DNA of 64,000 nt. Origin: Marinobacter vulgaris. Its GTDB lineage: Bacteria; Pseudomonadota; Gammaproteobacteria; Pseudomonadales; Oleiphilaceae. The notes below the pieces were generated by a model. The model saw only the letters and a list, made by a program, of their open reading frames with translations. It had not been told where the DNA came from and ran no database searches. Below, piece after piece: positions 1-7,585 of this stretch. The stretch is from contig NZ_QFWX01000005.1 of assembly GCF_003344045.1 (NCBI RefSeq), forward strand, positions 310,001-374,000. Direction: 5' to 3'. Numbering within the stretch: the stretch's first letter is position 1; each line of letters starts with the position of its first letter. A program made the translations under genes and the position numbers.

Positions 1-384
1 AAGCGTTCGCGGGTAACCATCATTACAGTCAGTGCCATTGTTCTTTTTTTTCTCGCCAACTATCTGGCGCGCTTCCTGTTGGGGCTGACCGGGGTGGTGG
101 TTTCGGTGGTTATCGCGGCGTTGATTGCGGCCTATATCAGCTGGTCTGTAGCGCGCCTATTGAAGCGGGTGCCGACCGGTGACGAGCGCGCACGGGTGCT
201 GTGGTCCTATGGTGGCTTTCTTGGCGCACTGTTTGTGGCCTGGGCAGGTTTCGTGGGGCTGTCTGCGGGGCTGGACATGGCGGCGGTGATATTCCTGCTC
301 AGCCATTATCTGCCCTATCCGGCACTGGCCCACCTGATGCTGTCTGATCGCGTGGTGGGCCGCTTCGTGGGCGCTCCGGGCTAG
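1..384 (+). CDS. Membrane protein, 5' end outside window
   Basis: The reading frame is open from the first base, so the gene begins at or before the window edge; the TTG at 79 is not needed as a start because the frame upstream already encodes a hydrophobic segment. About 127 residues are visible, with roughly four hydrophobic stretches separated by a short charged loop (around RLLKRVPTGDERAR). It resembles the small DUF4229-like or uncharacterised inner-membrane proteins of gammaproteobacteria, but I do not recognise a family with certainty. Its stop codon shares the tetranucleotide CTAG with the stop of the convergent RIO kinase, so the two genes abut with no terminator between them. Confidence 0.6.
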   Translation, partial: KRSRVTIITVSAIVLFFLANYLARFLLGLTGVVVSVVIAALIAAYISWSVARLLKRVPTGDERARVLWSYGGFLGALFVAWAGFVGLSAGLDMAAVIFLLSHYLPYPALAHLMLSDRVVGRFVGAPG

Positions 385-1241
385 TCGTCGCCTTCCTCGG
401 CATCGCGCTGGCGTTCCTGGCGATCTCTTTCCTCTTCCTTGGCGGCGTCAATAACCGCCATGAGTTCATCCACATCGGCGCTTTCGGTGTCGTGCTCGAA
501 GCAGCCGGTAAGACGGCTGTCCGGGTGCAGGTCACCGGCCTCGTAGAGTGCCCATATTTCCTTGCCGTAATCGGTGTTCAGCAGTTCCGGCGCGAAACGT
601 CCGAAATAGCGGCGCATGTTGTCCACGTCCCGTTCCAGCATCTGCTTCGCGCTGTTGTTTCCGGCCGCGTTGACCGCCTGGGGCAGGTCGATAATCACCG
701 GGCCGGTGGAGTCCACCAGCACATTGAATTCTGAAAGGTCACCGTGAATTAGCCCGGCGCTGAGCATACGTACTACGTCAGCAATCACCTTGCCATGGTA
801 GTTCCGCGCCTGCTCCGGCGTCAGTGACACCTCTCCCAGCTGCGGTGCGGCCTTGCCGTCTTCATCGGCAATCATTTCCATCAACAGCACGCCATCCACA
901 AACCCGAACGGCTTCGGTACACGCACCCCGGCACCTGCCAGCTGGTAAAGGGCATCTACCTCGGCGTTCAGCCAGGCGTCTTCCTGCTCCTTCTGGCCGT
1001 AACGGGTTTTCTTGCCCATGGCTCGGGCGCGGCGGCTGTTGCGAACCTTGCGGCCTTCCTGGTATTGCACGGCCTGTTTGAAGCTGCGTTTCTGTGCTTC
1101 CTTGTACACTTTGGCGCAACGTACACTGTCGCCGCAACGCACAACGAACACCTCGGCTTCCTTGCCACTCATCAACTGGTACAACACTTCGTCCACCATG
1201 CCGTCGTCGACAAGGGGCTGTAATCGTTTCGGTATTTTCAT
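381..1241 (-). CDS. RIO1-family serine protein kinase (PA4780-like)
   Basis: A 286-residue atypical protein kinase. The short RIO-type P-loop SGKEAEV lies at residues 25-31, the catalytic loop HGDLSEFN at 166-173 (D168 the likely catalytic base) and the metal-binding IIDLPQ at 183-188 replaces the DFG of classical kinases. A basic stretch around residues 60-85 is typical of the bacterial RIO branch. Archaeal and eukaryotic RIO kinases act in small-subunit ribosome maturation; bacterial substrates are mostly unknown. The C-terminus is rich in Glu, Arg and Asp and is probably disordered. The gene stands alone and converges with the upstream membrane protein. Confidence 0.9.
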   Translation of the reverse strand: MKIPKRLQPLVDDGMVDEVLYQLMSGKEAEVFVVRCGDSVRCAKVYKEAQKRSFKQAVQYQEGRKVRNSRRARAMGKKTRYGQKEQEDAWLNAEVDALYQLAGAGVRVPKPFGFVDGVLLMEMIADEDGKAAPQLGEVSLTPEQARNYHGKVIADVVRMLSAGLIHGDLSEFNVLVDSTGPVIIDLPQAVNAAGNNSAKQMLERDVDNMRRYFGRFAPELLNTDYGKEIWALYEAGDLHPDSRLTGCFEHDTESADVDELMAVIDAAKEEERDRQERQRDAEEGDD

Positions 1242-1416
1242 AAATCCGTCGGTTGCCTGGTTCGCCTGGCCGGCAAATCATTTTGGCCGGCATGTCTTCG
1301 CGTATACTACCTGATATTGGCGTCAGAACCCTCATGCCAAGAGTGATCTGTAAAAGCTTCAGGTCGCGTAGCTAGTTTGCAACACCCAAAGCAATATCTG
1401 ACCAAGGAGAAAGCTT

Positions 1417-2109
1417 ATGAGTAACGACCCGGTCATGCTGATTACCGGTGGCTCGTCCGGAATTGGCGAGGCAACGGCACGCGCAGCCCACAAGGCGGGC
1501 TATCGACTGGTTTTGTCAGCGCGTTCGGAAGACAAGCTGAAACAGCTACAGACAGAGCTCGGGGGCAGTGAGCGTGTCATGATCGCCCGGTGCGATGTCC
1601 AGAGCATGGAAGACCAGCAGGCAGTGGTGGACAAAGCCCTGGCCACTTTCGGGCAGATTGATGCAGTGTTCGTGAATGCGGGCCGCGGTGGTGAACCCGG
1701 GGGATTCAGCAGCGCCGATCATGAGGTTTGGAAGGATATGATCCTGACCAACGTTTACGGTGCGGGGTTGACGGTACAGAGCTGTCTGCCGGCGCTGCGT
1801 AAAAGTCGGGGCCACCTTTTGCTGACGGGCTCGGCTGCCGGCAGGACAACCATCCCTGGCTCCATGTACAGCGCGACCAAATGGGCAGTTTCGGCCATTG
1901 GTTATGGCGTGAGAGAGGAGCTGCGGGGTTCCGGCATTCGAGTCACCCTGATTGAGCCGGGGATGGTGGATACGCCGTTCTTTGACGAGCGCCCGACGAA
2001 TGCTCTCAAGCCAGCGGACATTGCCGATGCGGTCATGTACGCGGTTTCCCAGCCTGCCCACGTGGATGTCAACGAAATCCTGGTGCGGCCAACGCCTCCC
2101 CTAGAATAA
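1417..2109 (+). CDS. Short-chain dehydrogenase/reductase
   Basis: A 230-residue classical SDR. The nucleotide-binding motif TGGSSGIG is at residues 10-17, the NAG-type motif (VNAGRG) near 87-92, the catalytic Ser in LLTGSAAG and the YxxxK pair in YSATKWA near 150. The C-terminus carries the substrate-loop signature IEPGMVDTPF. The ATG is preceded by AAGGAGAAA with good spacing. The substrate cannot be read from sequence; the closest-looking group is the YdfG/serine dehydrogenase-like cluster. It is a single-gene unit; the 175 bases between it and the RIO kinase must hold both divergent promoters. Confidence 0.9.
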   Translation: MSNDPVMLITGGSSGIGEATARAAHKAGYRLVLSARSEDKLKQLQTELGGSERVMIARCDVQSMEDQQAVVDKALATFGQIDAVFVNAGRGGEPGGFSSADHEVWKDMILTNVYGAGLTVQSCLPALRKSRGHLLLTGSAAGRTTIPGSMYSATKWAVSAIGYGVREELRGSGIRVTLIEPGMVDTPFFDERPTNALKPADIADAVMYAVSQPAHVDVNEILVRPTPPLE

Positions 2110-2124
2110 CTTCGCAATCGCCGT

Positions 2125-2493
2125 TTAGTGAGTTGCTTCGCTGGGCGGCTTCTGGCCCATGTTCCTCGCGAGAATCTTTTCTGCATCCAGCGAGGCAATG
2201 GCTACCTGGGTGTCGCGGGGGATGTCGCCGCTGAGCTGCAGCGCCAAATAACGCATGGCACACACCCGCAGGAAGGACGTAAAGTTGCCCAGGTCGTGAC
2301 CGGCATCAATGGATTCATGATAGAGCTTAGTGATCATTTGGGGCAGGTTCATGCCGTCCCGGGCGGCAATTTCGGTGAGGGCATTCCAGAAAGCGTTTTC
2401 CATACGAATACTGGTGACCATGCCGTCGATACGCAGGGAGTGGGTACGGCTGACCCAGAGGTCGGAGTCCGCGTGGACGAAGAGTTTGCACAT
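2125..2493 (-). CDS. Ribbon-helix-helix domain protein (RHH_4 type)
   Basis: A 122-residue small protein. The frame is open further upstream to 2595, but the ATG at 2493 is chosen because the longer form would run 55 bases into the DJ-1/PfpI gene and its extra residues look unstructured. Residues 20-75 (SIRMENAFWNALTEIA, then GMNLPQMITKLY) match the RHH_4 DNA-binding fold, where the first strand contacts DNA and two helices dimerise. It lies 47 bases downstream of the DJ-1/PfpI gene on the same strand and is probably cotranscribed; it could be an autoregulator, but no operator was identified. Confidence 0.75.
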   Translation of the reverse strand: MCKLFVHADSDLWVSRTHSLRIDGMVTSIRMENAFWNALTEIAARDGMNLPQMITKLYHESIDAGHDLGNFTSFLRVCAMRYLALQLSGDIPRDTQVAIASLDAEKILARNMGQKPPSEATH

Positions 2494-2540
2494 GACGCTG
2501 TCCTCATGAATCCGGGGCCGCCGCAACGACCCCGTTACCG

Positions 2541-3110
2541 TCACTTGTCCAGCAGTTTGAAGAACTGGGCCAGCCATTGAGGGTGGGCCGGCCATGCCGG
2601 GGCTGTCACCAGATTACCATCGGTCACAGCGGCGTCAACGTCGATAGCGGCGAACCGTCCACCCGCCAGTTCCACTTCCGGCTGGCACGCAGGATAGGCA
2701 GAGCATTCGCGGCCTTCAAGTACCCCCGCCGCCGCCAGTAGCTGGGCGCCATGGCAGATGGCTGCCACCGGTTTATCGGTTTCAAAGAAGTGCCGTACCA
2801 GGTTTTTCACCTCGTCATTCAGGCGCAAATATTCCGGCGCACGACCGCCCGGCACCACCAGGGCGTCGTAGTCGGCGGGATTGAGCCCGGCGAAGTCCGC
2901 GTTCAGGGCAAACCGGTGGCCCGGCTTTTCGGTGTAGGTCTGGTCGCCCTCGAAATCGTGAATGGCCGTGGCCACGGTGTCCCCTGCCTTTTTGTCCGGA
3001 CAGACCGCATGAACTGTATGACCGACAGCCTGCAGTGCCTGGAAGGGCACCATGGTCTCGTAGTCTTCGGTAAAGTCACCGGTGATCATCAGTATCTTTT
3101 TACCGCTCAT
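2541..3110 (-). CDS. DJ-1/PfpI family protein
   Basis: A 189-residue DJ-1/PfpI superfamily protein. The nucleophile-elbow Cys lies in [12 protein letters not shown] (about residues 115-126), with an upstream acidic residue and an adjacent His as in PfpI/YajL-type enzymes. Members act as glyoxalase III or deglycase-like enzymes, isonitrile hydratases, chaperones or peptidases, and sequence alone does not discriminate. The ATG is preceded on the minus strand by AAGGAGACGG. It starts a likely two-gene operon with the ribbon-helix-helix gene and is divergent from the COG0523 gene across 138 bases containing a strong dyad. Confidence 0.85.
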   Translation of the reverse strand: MSGKKILMITGDFTEDYETMVPFQALQAVGHTVHAVCPDKKAGDTVATAIHDFEGDQTYTEKPGHRFALNADFAGLNPADYDALVVPGGRAPEYLRLNDEVKNLVRHFFETDKPVAAICHGAQLLAAAGVLEGRECSAYPACQPEVELAGGRFAAIDVDAAVTDGNLVTAPAWPAHPQWLAQFFKLLDK

Positions 3111-3192
3111 AGCCGTCTCCTTGTCATTGTTGGTGGTAGCCTGTGTACATTATCAAGGGTCAGACGGGAACAGGTATTAGGGGAATACTACA

Positions 3193-3209
3193 GTGTTATG
3201 TTATAACAC
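3193..3209. promoter_or_regulatory. Putative Zur box
   Basis: GTGTTATGTTATAACAC is a perfect 7-3-7 inverted repeat, 39 bases before the ATG of the COG0523 gene. Its core GTTATgTTATAAC closely matches the proteobacterial Zur operator pattern (TGTTAT-n-ATAACA). COG0523 GTPases are among the most frequent Zur targets, so location and sequence agree. The site could also influence the divergent DJ-1/PfpI gene. Confidence 0.7.
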
Positions 3210-3248
3210 CTGGTTGCGTCGACTCTCCATTTACCACACGGGCGATTT

Positions 3249-4241
3249 ATGACTTCACCAATACCCACCAATCTGGTACTCGGCTTTCTGGGCGTGGGTA
3301 AGACCACCGCCATACTGGACCTGCTGAAGAATAAGCCGGACGGAGAGGTATGGGCGGTTCTTGTGAACGAGTTCGGCGAGGTGGGTATTGACGGCGCTAT
3401 CCTTGAAACCGAAGGCGCTTTTGTAAGGGAAGTGCCCGGTGGGTGTATGTGCTGTGTGGCTGGTCTGCCGATGCAGATCGGCCTCAACCAGTTGATCCAC
3501 AAGGCCAGGCCGGACCGGTTGCTGATTGAGCCCACTGGGCTTGGCCACCCCTCGCAGATTATCGAGACGTTGACGGGGACGCACTACCGGGACGTATTGG
3601 AACTGGGCCCCGTGCTTTGCCTGGTCGACCCGCGGAGGCTGGATGAACCCAGGGTTACAGAGAACGTGCAATTCCAGGATCAGGTTGCTGCTGCGGATAT
3701 TGTCGTGGCCAACAAGACGGACCTGTGCCAGCCAGAGCAGATTGCCCGTTTCGATGACTGGTTGGCTGGCCTGCAGCCGGCGAAAAACGCTGTTTTCCAT
3801 ACCCGCCAGGGCCGGATGGATATCGCCTGGCTTGATGGCAGAACTGCGCTGTCCGCTGTAAGCAGTCCCCATGCCCATCATCACCAGGAATCGGCGGGAT
3901 TGGCGCCCGTTACCGATATCCGCGACCAGCCCTGGCAGCGTGCCAGTAACCAGGGGCAGGGTCACTTCAGTCTGGGCTGGCGGGTACATCCGGATACGGT
4001 GTTTTCTGAAACTGCCTTGCTGGCGCTGTTCATGGATGATCGTTTTGCCCGCTTCAAGGCCGTAGTGCACACCCGCGATGGCTGGCGGACCATCAACATG
4101 GCCGACGGTGCCTTATCGGTGTCCGAATGCGAGCCCAGGGAGCTATCCCGCATCGAGGTCATCAGCGAGCAGACGCTGGATATGGATGAACTGGACGCCA
4201 GCCTGCGAACCTCCATCGAACAGACGGATTCCTCATGCTGA
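3249..4241 (+). CDS. COG0523 (CobW/ZigA-type) G3E GTPase, probable zinc metallochaperone
   Basis: A 330-residue G3E GTPase. Walker A GFLGVGKTT is at residues 12-20, the metal-binding CMCC of this family at 66-69 and the guanine-specificity NKTD near 153. A His-rich linker (HAHHHQES, about residue 208) precedes the C-terminal CobW_C domain, as in zinc-handling members. Family knowledge plus the Zur-like dyad upstream indicate a chaperone that delivers zinc to client enzymes under zinc starvation; the client is unknown. The stop overlaps the ATG of arfB by 7 bases, so the two genes are translationally coupled. No cobalamin genes are near, arguing against a CobW role. Confidence 0.88.
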   Translation: MTSPIPTNLVLGFLGVGKTTAILDLLKNKPDGEVWAVLVNEFGEVGIDGAILETEGAFVREVPGGCMCCVAGLPMQIGLNQLIHKARPDRLLIEPTGLGHPSQIIETLTGTHYRDVLELGPVLCLVDPRRLDEPRVTENVQFQDQVAAADIVVANKTDLCQPEQIARFDDWLAGLQPAKNAVFHTRQGRMDIAWLDGRTALSAVSSPHAHHHQESAGLAPVTDIRDQPWQRASNQGQGHFSLGWRVHPDTVFSETALLALFMDDRFARFKAVVHTRDGWRTINMADGALSVSECEPRELSRIEVISEQTLDMDELDASLRTSIEQTDSSC

Positions 4242-4648
4242 AAATCTCCAACGCCGTGGAATTGGGTGACTGGGAAATTGAACTGACCCAGATCCGCGCC
4301 CAGGGAGCCGGAGGTCAGAACGTTAACAAGGTGGCGTCTGCGGTCCATCTGCGGTTCGACATTCCCAACTCCAGCCTGCCGCCATTCTACAAGGAGCGGC
4401 TGATGTCACTTTCTGACCAGCGCATCAGCAAGGAGGGCATTATTGTTATCAAGGCGCAGAAATACCGCACCCTGGAACTGAATAAGGAGGACGCTCTTGC
4501 CCGCCTGAAGGAGCTGATTCAGGAGGCAGTGAAGCAGCAGAAAGCACGTCGGGCTACCCGCCCCACCAAGGGTTCACAGCGCCGGCGTGTTGATAAAAAA
4601 ACCAAAAAAGGCAAAACCAAGGCCCTGCGCGGCAAGGTTCAGCTATGA
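4235..4648 (+). CDS. arfB: Alternative ribosome-rescue factor B, peptidyl-tRNA hydrolase
   Basis: A 137-residue ArfB/YaeJ protein. The catalytic GGQ motif is in GAGGQNVNKVAS (about residues 25-36), as in class I release factors, and the Lys/Arg-rich tail (QRRRVDKKTKKGKTKALRGK) is the element known to thread into an empty mRNA channel of stalled ribosomes. It releases nascent chains from non-stop ribosomes. The start codon lies inside the last codons of the COG0523 gene, which would put ribosome rescue under the same zinc-responsive promoter. That regulatory link is inferred; an internal arfB promoter inside the upstream gene is possible. Confidence 0.92.
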   Translation: MLKISNAVELGDWEIELTQIRAQGAGGQNVNKVASAVHLRFDIPNSSLPPFYKERLMSLSDQRISKEGIIVIKAQKYRTLELNKEDALARLKELIQEAVKQQKARRATRPTKGSQRRRVDKKTKKGKTKALRGKVQL

Positions 4649-4704
4649 TCTTCATTGCTTTAGACTGTTAACGTGTAAATGCGATGCCAGAAATGGAGAG
4701 CGCT

Positions 4705-5082
4705 ATGGCTGCGACAGAAGATCATCTTCGCGTATTTTATGATGGTGCCTGCCCGAGCTGTGTCAAGGATCGCAGGCTCTATGAACGCCTGGCTGGCAAG
4801 ACCGGCGAGTCGGTGGAGTGGGTTGATATTACCGGTCGTGATGAGGAGCTGAAGCAGCGGGGGATTGAACCGGAGGCTGCGCTTCAGGAACTGCATGTGG
4901 AGGATAGCAAGGGCAGGATACACCGAGAACTGGATGCCTACATTCTGCTGATGTCGCGAGTCTGGTTGCTGAAGCCACTGGCATGGGTGATTGGTTTGCC
5001 GGTCATCCGTCCGATGCTGGCAAAGCTTTACCATCGGTGGGTCGGTGAACGATTGGAAAGAACCGGGCGCCTGCCCAAGTAA
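4705..5082 (+). CDS. DCC-family thiol-disulfide oxidoreductase (DUF393)
   Basis: About 125 residues. The name-giving motif appears as DGACPSC near the N-terminus, followed by a thioredoxin-like fold; a basic-hydrophobic C-terminal region (WLLKPLAWVIGLPVIRPML) probably binds the membrane. An in-frame ATG lies 21 bases upstream at 4684, but ATG 4705 is favoured because GGAGAG sits just before it. Members are predicted thiol oxidoreductases with few characterised functions. It follows arfB on the same strand after about 55 bases and may be in the same transcript. Confidence 0.82.
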   Translation: MAATEDHLRVFYDGACPSCVKDRRLYERLAGKTGESVEWVDITGRDEELKQRGIEPEAALQELHVEDSKGRIHRELDAYILLMSRVWLLKPLAWVIGLPVIRPMLAKLYHRWVGERLERTGRLPK

Positions 5083-5169
5083 TGGTGAAGGGGGGCGCAC
5101 GAATCGACGAACGGCGGGATACGAGCTAGGGTTCAGGGAGACACCATTGCAACTGACCGGAGCCTGCCA

Positions 5170-5487
5170 ATGCAAATAGCCTATCGTGCCCGTGACCTGG
5201 CAGAAGCCCACATAGTCGCCGGTTTGCTGCAATCAAGAGGTATTGAGTGTCACGTCGGTGGCCATTACCTGCAGGGTGCCATGGGGGAAATCGGTGCTGC
5301 GGGATTTACCAATGTCCATGTCGAAGACGAAGACTACGCCCAGGCGCGCACCCTGGTAGCCGAATATGAGTCTGCCGCGCCTCTGGATATCCCCTCGGAT
5401 CAGGTTGAGGACCGGGCTAACCGGTACGCGACCTGGTTTCTGTTGTTCCTGGCTGTCCTGATGGTGATCCTGATCGGAGCGCTTTGA
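5170..5487 (+). CDS. DUF2007 domain membrane protein
   Basis: A 105-residue protein. Residues 1-70 match DUF2007, a small alpha/beta domain sometimes annotated as a putative signal-transducing protein (start MQIAYRARDLAEAHIVAGLLQSRG-like, with the region VHVEDEDYAQARTLV). A single hydrophobic helix (about residues 84-104) ends the protein, so it is probably tail-anchored in the inner membrane with the domain in the cytoplasm. It sits between the DCC protein and a methyltransferase on the same strand. No molecular function is established for the family. Confidence 0.8.
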   Translation: MQIAYRARDLAEAHIVAGLLQSRGIECHVGGHYLQGAMGEIGAAGFTNVHVEDEDYAQARTLVAEYESAAPLDIPSDQVEDRANRYATWFLLFLAVLMVILIGAL

Positions 5488-5511
5488 GAGTTTATTGAGG
5501 AGTTGAAGTCA

Positions 5512-6150
5512 TTGCTTGCCAGCTGTCCGGTTTGTGAAACGTCCGCACTGGTCCCCTTCCAGGTCATCAACAAAACGCCTTATTATCGGTGCAAAACCTG
5601 CGAGGCGACGGTCATGGACCCATCATGCTGGCTGGATGAGAGCCGGGAAAGAGACATTTATGATCTTCACGACAACGATCCCCGGGACCAGGGCTACCGC
5701 CGTTTTCTATCGAAGCTGACCTACCCGCTCCTTGAACGCCTGGAGCCGGGAGACTGCGGCCTGGATTTCGGCTGTGGTCCCGGGCCGGCACTGGCGGCCG
5801 TATTAACGGAGGCGGGCATGGATATGGCGCTGTATGACCCGTTTTTCTATCCGGAGAAGTCCGCGCTGAGCCGGCAGTATGACTTTATTACCTGCACGGA
5901 AGTGGCGGAGCACCTGCGTCGTCCCGCCGCGATTTTTCGCCAGTTGGATGAGCTGCTGGTGCCAGGGGGCTGGCTCGGTATCATGACCTGTTTCCAGACC
6001 AGCGACGAACGCTTTGCCAACTGGCACTACCGCCGTGACCCCACCCATATCGTGTTCTATCGTCAAGCTACCATGGAGTGGCTGGCCAAGGCCCATGGCT
6101 GGGCGCTGAGCATTCCAGCCAAGGATGTGGCGTTATTTCACAAGGTTTAG
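5512..6150 (+). CDS. Class I SAM-dependent methyltransferase with N-terminal zinc ribbon
   Basis: About 212 residues. An N-terminal CPVC...CKTC pair looks like a zinc ribbon, followed by the Rossmann fold with SAM-binding motif I LDFGCGPG (about residue 85) and an E-V-A-E-H motif (TCTEVAEHL) typical of Methyltransf_23. Both TTG 5503 and TTG 5512 are possible starts; 5512 is chosen because GAGGAG ends at 5502, giving normal spacing. The substrate is unknown. The stop overlaps that of the convergent PA2778-type peptidase. Confidence 0.8.
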   Translation: MLASCPVCETSALVPFQVINKTPYYRCKTCEATVMDPSCWLDESRERDIYDLHDNDPRDQGYRRFLSKLTYPLLERLEPGDCGLDFGCGPGPALAAVLTEAGMDMALYDPFFYPEKSALSRQYDFITCTEVAEHLRRPAAIFRQLDELLVPGGWLGIMTCFQTSDERFANWHYRRDPTHIVFYRQATMEWLAKAHGWALSIPAKDVALFHKV

Positions 6151-7151
6151 TCGGAAAGGGCAGGGCACTGCAGTGCCGGGCATGTGTCCTTAGCGTCGGT
6201 GCTTGGTATCTCCGGAGCTGTTCCATCAAAGCGCTCAGGATTGATGGCAGCGGCACAGTGGGTCGCGGTTTCAGCAGCGGTGGCACAGCCCTGTGCTGCC
6301 AGTGAATGGGCAAGGTTGTTCCAGCCGGCTGCCACGCCGGGAAATTTCCGGGTCAGGCGCAGGTAATGGCGCGTGGCGACCCCGGGCTGTCCCTGTTCCC
6401 AGGCGATATTACCCTGCCCCATAATGGCGGCCGGCTGCTCGGGCCACGCCTGTTCTGCAGTCTGGTAGGCGGTCATCGCGGCCAGAGTCCGGCCAGTGGT
6501 TTCCAGGTCGTTGGCCGACATCAGATAGCGCAGCGGTTCGGCGGTGGCCGGCAGCCGGTCAGGGGGCAGCATGACAGCGGCCCAATTCTCCGCACGGTCC
6601 CAGGTTGCCGTGAACACTTCCACGGTTTCCTCGTGATAGTCACGGGTATCGGTGTGAAGAATAATGTTCCGATTCTCCGCGTCGAATCCCATAACCACAG
6701 CAAAATGCCACTGCGGCCACCAGCCAAACCGGAGGTTCTGCATCACCAGTACCGGGTTGCCTCCAGCCACCTCTGTCAGCAGGCTGTCCAGTGACCCATC
6801 CAGCGGATAGACCAGCAGCCCATGGGCACGGGCTGCTGCCACAAGCTCCACCTTCAGGCTGCCATGGCGTTCAGGCAGGTAGACCAGTTCCTTCAGCACC
6901 TCCGGGTGGGTATCCAGTCCCTGGCTGTTCAGCATCATGGCCAGGGAGGCAGGGCCGCATTGATAGCGTTCCTGTGCGTAAAACGGAACGTCGTCCAGCA
7001 CCAGGCGTTGCTCAATGTTGGCGGCAGTGTCCAGGGAATCTTGTTCAGGCCACTGGGGCCGGCTGGCGCAGCCCGCCAGAATCGTTGCCAGTACCATACT
7101 GACAACGATTCGCAGCAGCTGCGATTTGGAGCTGATAGTGGTGATAGTCAC
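6147..7151 (-). CDS. PA2778-type C39-like cysteine peptidase lipoprotein with TPR
   Basis: A 334-residue predicted lipoprotein: hydrophobic signal then lipobox LAGC with C28. Residues 50-190 form a C39-type papain-like domain with likely catalytic Cys65 in YQCGPASLAMML, His149 in QWHFAVVMGF and an acidic residue in ILHTDTRD (about 168). Residues 205-310 look like TPR helices. Peptidase C39 domains typically cut double-glycine leaders, but this one is fused to TPRs rather than to an ABC exporter. It is the last gene of a four-gene operon, 12 bases after the PA2779-type gene, with which it co-occurs in Pseudomonas. Substrate unknown; the neighbouring small protein is an obvious candidate. Confidence 0.85.
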   Translation of the reverse strand: MTITTISSKSQLLRIVVSMVLATILAGCASRPQWPEQDSLDTAANIEQRLVLDDVPFYAQERYQCGPASLAMMLNSQGLDTHPEVLKELVYLPERHGSLKVELVAAARAHGLLVYPLDGSLDSLLTEVAGGNPVLVMQNLRFGWWPQWHFAVVMGFDAENRNIILHTDTRDYHEETVEVFTATWDRAENWAAVMLPPDRLPATAEPLRYLMSANDLETTGRTLAAMTAYQTAEQAWPEQPAAIMGQGNIAWEQGQPGVATRHYLRLTRKFPGVAAGWNNLAHSLAAQGCATAAETATHCAAAINPERFDGTAPEIPSTDAKDTCPALQCPALSD

Positions 7152-7163
7152 GAAGTCAGCGCG

Positions 7164-7565
7164 CTACCGGATACAGTTGATGAAGGGGTAGATGTTGGTG
7201 GCACAGAGCATGTCGGTAACGACGAAGACCAGCAGGAACAGAACGATGATACCGACAACGTCCTCACCCACCGGCGCCTCTGCCAGTTGTTGCTCGAACG
7301 ACGACAGCTCCGCCGGCGTCAGGCTCTGGATGCGCTTCTCAACCTGGTCCTGGCTGACACCCATTTGCGCAAGTCTCTCTTTCACTTCGTCGCGCTCAAG
7401 CATATTCATCAGGGACTGACGATCAAGGTCGGCACGCTGTTCGGTCAACAGTTCGCCAGTGCCAACCATGCCGGCCGCGGCAGATGATGCCCAGACGCTG
7501 CCGAATGCCATCACCAGGGCCATAAAAAACGATACGTACCGCAGGTGCTTTCTTATAGTCTGCAT
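7164..7565 (-). CDS. PA2779-family small membrane protein
   Basis: A 133-residue protein. Residues 1-31 form a signal peptide (hydrophobic MALVMAFGSVWA, then ASSAAA). The middle (35-100) is charged and helical, with phrases such as LERDEVKERLAQMG and SLTPAELSSFEQQLAE, and residues about 104-125 form a C-terminal hydrophobic helix (VVGIIVLFLLVFVVTD). This layout is the PA2779 family, which has no known function. It lies between the carbonic-anhydrase homologue (20 bases upstream) and the PA2778-type peptidase (12 bases downstream). A plausible but untested idea is that it is a substrate or membrane partner of that peptidase. Confidence 0.85.
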   Translation of the reverse strand: MQTIRKHLRYVSFFMALVMAFGSVWASSAAAGMVGTGELLTEQRADLDRQSLMNMLERDEVKERLAQMGVSQDQVEKRIQSLTPAELSSFEQQLAEAPVGEDVVGIIVLFLLVFVVTDMLCATNIYPFINCIR

Positions 7566-7585
7566 TCCATTCTCCTTGCTTTTGA

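Noticed and set aside
3249..4241. Annotation as a cobalamin-synthesis CobW protein
   Set aside because: There are no cobalamin genes nearby, the upstream dyad is Zur-like and the linker is His-rich, so a zinc chaperone role fits better.
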